Below are positions 61,100 to 64,000 of a stretch of DNA of 64,000 bases, one piece after another (the first letter of the stretch is position 1; each line of letters opens with the position of its first letter). Source of the DNA: Bacteroidales bacterium (GTDB lineage: Bacteria > Bacteroidota > Bacteroidia > Bacteroidales > UBA12077); the NCBI GenBank assembly GCA_013138975.1, contig WTBR01000035.1, positions 45,890-109,889 of the forward strand. The letters run 5' to 3'. Position numbers and translations under genes: made by a program. The notes below the pieces were generated by a model that saw nothing but the letters and a program-made list of their open reading frames with translations, was not told the origin of the DNA and ran no database searches.

Positions 61100-61116
61100 C
61101 CTACCGGTTCGGCAGG
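61100..61116. repeat. Hairpin CCTACCG-GTT-CGGCAGG between etfB and etfA
   Basis: A 7-bp stem with one mismatch in the 71-bp etfB-etfA gap. It is GC-rich against an AT-rich background and may stabilise or process the transcript, or be a small interspersed repeat. Confidence 0.4.
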
Positions 61117-61131
61117 CTGATGATTCCTGAT

Positions 61132-61881
61132 TTAGATAACCTTTGCTTCATTTTGAAGCAAGCTTACTAATTCTTTTACATTTTCAGGTTCAATCATTTT
61201 ACACGCTGGTTTAGCTTGTGGTAATTCAAAATTAACAATTTCAGTTAATGCTTCAATCTCAACTGGAGCAACCACATTTAAAGGCTTTTTACGAGCCATC
61301 ATAATTCCACGCATTGCCGCAATCATTGGTTCCTTAGCAATACCTTTTTGTACGATTGATACAACTGGTAATTCAGAAGTTACATCTTCAGTACCACCAT
61401 CAATTTCACGTGTTATATTAACTTGTCCATTTTCAATATTCATTTTTGATACCGCAGAAATTGAAGGAATATTCAAAAATTCTGCAATCATTCCACCTAC
61501 TGCAGAACCATTATAATCTGCCGACTCAATTCCACTAAAAATTAAATCGAAAGGATTGCTTTTTAAGTACTCTGCAATTTGAGCCGCTACATAATATGCA
61601 TCTTTTGGTTCAGCATCCACTCGTACTGCATCATCAGCACCAATAGCTAAAGCTTTTCTCATCGTTGGTTCTGCGTCTTTTCCACCTACAGTAATAACTG
61701 TAATATTATCAATTGAATTTGCTGCATCTGATTTAAGTTCTATAGCTCTGGTCAATGCTAGTTCATCCCAAGGATTAATAATCCACTGCACTCCGGTAGT
61801 ATCAAAAGCTGTATTATCATTTACAAACTTAGCTTTCGTTGTAGTGTCCGGAACATTACTTAAGCAAATTAGAATTTTCAT
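61132..61881 (-). CDS. etfB: Electron transfer flavoprotein beta subunit
   Basis: AMP/FAD-binding partner of EtfA: 'VPDTTTKAKFVNDNTAFD', 'INPWDELALTRAIELK', 'GGKDAEPTMRKALAIGADDAVRVD', 'IFSGIESADYNGSAVGGMIAEFL', and 'MAARKKPL'-like 'MMARKKPLNVV'. 249 residues, standard. First gene of the etfBA unit. An Fnr-like box lies about 245 bp upstream. Confidence 0.95.
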   Translation of the reverse strand: MKILICLSNVPDTTTKAKFVNDNTAFDTTGVQWIINPWDELALTRAIELKSDAANSIDNITVITVGGKDAEPTMRKALAIGADDAVRVDAEPKDAYYVAAQIAEYLKSNPFDLIFSGIESADYNGSAVGGMIAEFLNIPSISAVSKMNIENGQVNITREIDGGTEDVTSELPVVSIVQKGIAKEPMIAAMRGIMMARKKPLNVVAPVEIEALTEIVNFELPQAKPACKMIEPENVKELVSLLQNEAKVI

Positions 61882-62126
61882 TTAATCTTTATTTAAGTTA
61901 ATAATTAAATTCATTGTTAAACTTTCAATGATATTCGAATATTTAAAACACCAAAAATGAGCCTAAATCATTATAATTTAAACTCTTAATAACAGACCTG
62001 ACATTTTAGTTCATAAGTAGTCTAAATTACAGCCTGTTCACAAGTTGGCAAATATAAAAATAAGTGACTTACAAAACAAGAATCCAAACTTACTAATATT
62101 AATATAAATATATACATATAACCAGA

Positions 62127-62140
62127 TTGATATTTATCAA
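62127..62140. promoter_or_regulatory. Fnr-like box TTGATATTTATCAA
   Basis: Fits TTGAT-N4-ATCAA exactly, in the 686-bp gap between divergent etfB and the Nramp-like gene. The rest of that gap, apart from the repeat block at 62284-62441, shows no gene. Confidence 0.6.
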
Positions 62141-62283
62141 TTGAATTCGTTTTGGAATCATTCTAAAAAATATAGCCTAAATCATTGATTTTAATTAGTC
62201 TTTGCAAGAAAATACCAAATTACTCACAAGTTTAATATTTAAAAAATTGTGCTCGTGAGCTTCGCAAGGTTCTTCGTTACTTT

Positions 62284-62441
62284 CGTTTTGAAAACAGTTA
62301 CTTCGACATGCTCACCACATCGCATTCACAAAAGTTAACTTCTTGGTTTTTATGACTTTGAATTCAGATAACTATCGGAATGTCTTTGACCCTTTCTTAT
62401 CAAAGACTTGAAAAAAGGCAGTTTTCTTGCAGACACTAATT
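62284..62441. repeat. Interspersed repeat block related to 39053-39266
   Basis: 62284-62338 is an inverted copy (about 85 percent) of 39211-39266. 62360-62441 is a direct copy (about 88 percent) of 39053-39135. Hence two modules are shared, but with different relative orientation. Confidence 0.7.
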
Positions 62442-62567
62442 AATACAATACCTTTATTTCTTATCTCTTTTTGTTAAAATTTACAAGTATTGTTTAATTT
62501 GTATTTGTAAGATGTATTCTTTTTTATGAAGTAATATTAAATTTACATTTTAATAAATTTACGATAA

Positions 62568-63827
62568 ATGAAAAAACGAAATATAATAAATTCATTAGGT
62601 CCCGGATTATTGTGGGCAGGCGCTGCAATTGGTGTTTCACATTTAGTACAATCGACCAGAGCAGGAGCAATCTACGGATTCCAATTAGTGGCAATTATTC
62701 TATTAATCAATTTAATTAAATATCCATTTTTTGAATTTGGACCTAGATATGCTTCATCAACCGGAGAAAGCTTATTGCATGGTTATAGGCGATTAGGTAA
62801 AGGTGCACTCATATTATACTTAATCCTAACCATTGCAACTATGTTTACTTTACAGGCAGCAATTACAGTTGTTACTGCCGGCTTATTTTCTTATATTTTT
62901 CCAAATTCATTTAATATAACTCTTTGGGCTGCATTGATTTTAAGTATTGCAACAATTATTGTGGTCTTTGGGAAATACTCTTTCTTAGATAAAATTATAA
63001 AATACATAATTATTGTATTAGCTCTATCGACTATTATTGCAGTTGTTTCTGCATTTTCAAGAGGCTTTAATCCAAATCCCGAATACATACGAAATTTTAA
63101 TTGGGATTTTACAGATATAGCTTTATTAATAGCTATTGCGGGATGGATGCCTTCTGCTATTGACATATCCGTATGGCATTCTTTTTGGTCGATTGCTAAA
63201 CGAAAAGCAGGTAAGCATATCCCAACAGTTAAAGAGTCCTTATTTGATTTTAATGTAGGTTATATTGGAACAGCAATTTTATCAATTGGATTTTTATCAC
63301 TAGGAGCACTTGTTATGTATGGTTCAGGTGAATCATTTTCAAGCAATGGAACTGCTTTTGCGGGGCAATTAATTAGTTTATTCACATCTAATCTCGGAAC
63401 TTGGTCGTATGCCTTTATTGCAATCGCTGCACTAACAACTATGTCAAGTACTACATTGACCTGTTTAGATGCTTATCCCAGAGTTTTAAGACCTGCAACT
63501 GAACTTTTATTTCCTAAATTAAAGAAAAACGATAAGGATACTTGGAATTGGTTATCTTGGTTTTGGCTTGGAATTCTACTTACAGGTACTATGCTTATTA
63601 TTTCATTTTTCTTAAAAGGCATGAGTTTTCTGGTTGATATAGCAACTACTTTATCTTTTCTTACTGCACCTATATTAGGATACCTAAATTTAAGGGTTGT
63701 AACAGGTAAAAATGTCCCTATAGAACATCAACCTAAAAAATGGTTAAGAATTTTATCCTGGATAGGATTAACTGTTTTATCAGGATTTAGCGTCTATTAT
63801 ATTTTCTGGAGGATATTCTTAACCTAA
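62568..63827 (+). CDS. Nramp-family-like transporter with altered metal-site motifs
   Basis: About eleven hydrophobic segments over 419 residues, starting 'LGPGLLWAGAAIGVSHLVQSTRAGAIYGFQL', which aligns with helix 1 of Nramp divalent-metal transporters. The metal-binding DPGN there reads GVSH, and the helix-6 counterpart of MPHN reads MPSA ('GWMPSAIDISVWHSFW'). So the classical Asp/Asn/Met ligand set is not conserved. It may carry a different ion or substrate. A clear ATG follows an A-rich leader, and no partner gene is adjacent. Confidence 0.8.
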   Translation: MKKRNIINSLGPGLLWAGAAIGVSHLVQSTRAGAIYGFQLVAIILLINLIKYPFFEFGPRYASSTGESLLHGYRRLGKGALILYLILTIATMFTLQAAITVVTAGLFSYIFPNSFNITLWAALILSIATIIVVFGKYSFLDKIIKYIIIVLALSTIIAVVSAFSRGFNPNPEYIRNFNWDFTDIALLIAIAGWMPSAIDISVWHSFWSIAKRKAGKHIPTVKESLFDFNVGYIGTAILSIGFLSLGALVMYGSGESFSSNGTAFAGQLISLFTSNLGTWSYAFIAIAALTTMSSTTLTCLDAYPRVLRPATELLFPKLKKNDKDTWNWLSWFWLGILLTGTMLIISFFLKGMSFLVDIATTLSFLTAPILGYLNLRVVTGKNVPIEHQPKKWLRILSWIGLTVLSGFSVYYIFWRIFLT

Positions 63828-63875
63828 AATTAATAAGTATTTCTATTCTCTGAGTTTATTTCAAACCAAACGTAA

Positions 63876-64000
63876 ATCGAGTAGGTAGGAGGATTACTCC
63901 TCCGTCCTCTCACACCACCACGCATGCTCTCGCACGTGGCGGTTTCAGTTAATAGTTCAACCTTTCGTAATTTAATGACAAATTAAACAAGTTTTGCTCT
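63876..64000 (-). mobile_element. Group II intron 3' end (domains V and VI), continues past right edge
   Basis: On the minus strand, domain V (63914-63943) folds as ACCGCC/GGTGGT, then ACG/CGT with a 2-nt bulge, then TGC/GCA, capped by a GAGA (GNRA) tetraloop. Domain VI (63876-63911) folds as GAGAGG with CCT-A-CTC, leaving one bulged A as the branch point, with an inner GGAGGA/TCCTCC stem. The bulged A lies 7 nt from the intron end CTCGAT at 63876. The intron-encoded reverse transcriptase would lie to the right, outside the window. Confidence 0.85.

Overview
The window is AT-rich, with short A-rich leaders. It carries hallmarks of Bacteroidota: two FISUMP-domain proteins, a TonB-dependent receptor, an S46 dipeptidyl-peptidase, a CcsBA-type cytochrome c synthase, a DUF5777-like outer-membrane barrel and KdsC. 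The gene set ([FeFe] hydrogenases, oxygen-independent HemN, Fnr-like boxes, multiheme cytochromes, Etf plus a membrane Fe-S oxidoreductase) suggests an anaerobic or facultative member, perhaps a Bacteroidales/Marinilabiliales lineage from anoxic sediment. The taxonomy is inference. No tRNA, rRNA or CRISPR array was seen.

Layout. 1-649: the start of a P-loop ATPase gene, cut by the window edge, and a small partner gene, both on the minus strand. 1114-5948: a secreted coiled-coil protein, two tandem near-duplicate TPR+FISUMP proteins and the remnant of a third. 6918-15379 (minus): a ten-gene hydrogenase operon. Four structural genes (HndABCD type) follow a regulatory/sensory set (two DRTGG proteins, two HATPase proteins, a PHP protein and an H-cluster-like Fe-S protein). 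15821-33282: a respiratory multiheme region with an ethylbenzene-dehydrogenase-like haem lipoprotein, a NapH/NosR-like Fe-S membrane protein, CcsBA, a Crp/Fnr regulator, 6-haem and 1-haem lipoproteins, a beta-barrel, a 19-haem cytochrome fused to a b-type membrane domain, and a 7-haem/cytochrome b/4-haem group. 33682-38456 (minus): an FkbH/I/J/K-like set (HAD glyceryl loader, acyl-CoA dehydrogenase, ACP, hydroxyacyl dehydrogenase) interrupted by inserted DNA. 39345-46672 (minus): TonB receptor, MFS transporter, HemN, HemG and HemH. 46933-50395 (minus): a second, trimeric HydCBA hydrogenase. 50820-55894 (minus): S46 peptidase, Maf, UbiA-like prenyltransferase, KdsC and a DUF2520-like protein. 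56007-61881 (minus): acyl-CoA dehydrogenase, a split Fe-S membrane oxidoreductase, EtfA and EtfB. 62568-63827: a divergent Nramp-like transporter. The right edge holds the 3' end (domains V and VI) of a group II intron on the minus strand.

How it fits together. The two hydrogenases probably exchange electrons among H2, NAD(P)H and ferredoxin. Both operons are preceded by the same unusual double operator, two TGTTA-N6-TAACA palindromes 17 bp apart, which looks like a redox (Rex-type) switch. A third copy lies before the hexahaem lipoprotein gene. Fnr-like TTGAT-N4-ATCAA boxes recur upstream of the cytochrome genes and between etfB and the Nramp-like gene, and one of them lies beside the Crp/Fnr gene. 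Haem synthesis (hemNGH) and cytochrome maturation (CcsBA) supply the multihaem proteins. Electrons from acyl-CoA oxidation can enter the quinone pool through EtfAB and the Fe-S membrane protein.

The best candidates for undescribed biology are the shared double operator, the PKS-less FkbHIJK-like module, the possible cytochrome/barrel conduit with CX3CH haem sites and a 19-haem quinol-cytochrome fusion, and the hydrogenase whose H-cluster motif reads TSCSP.
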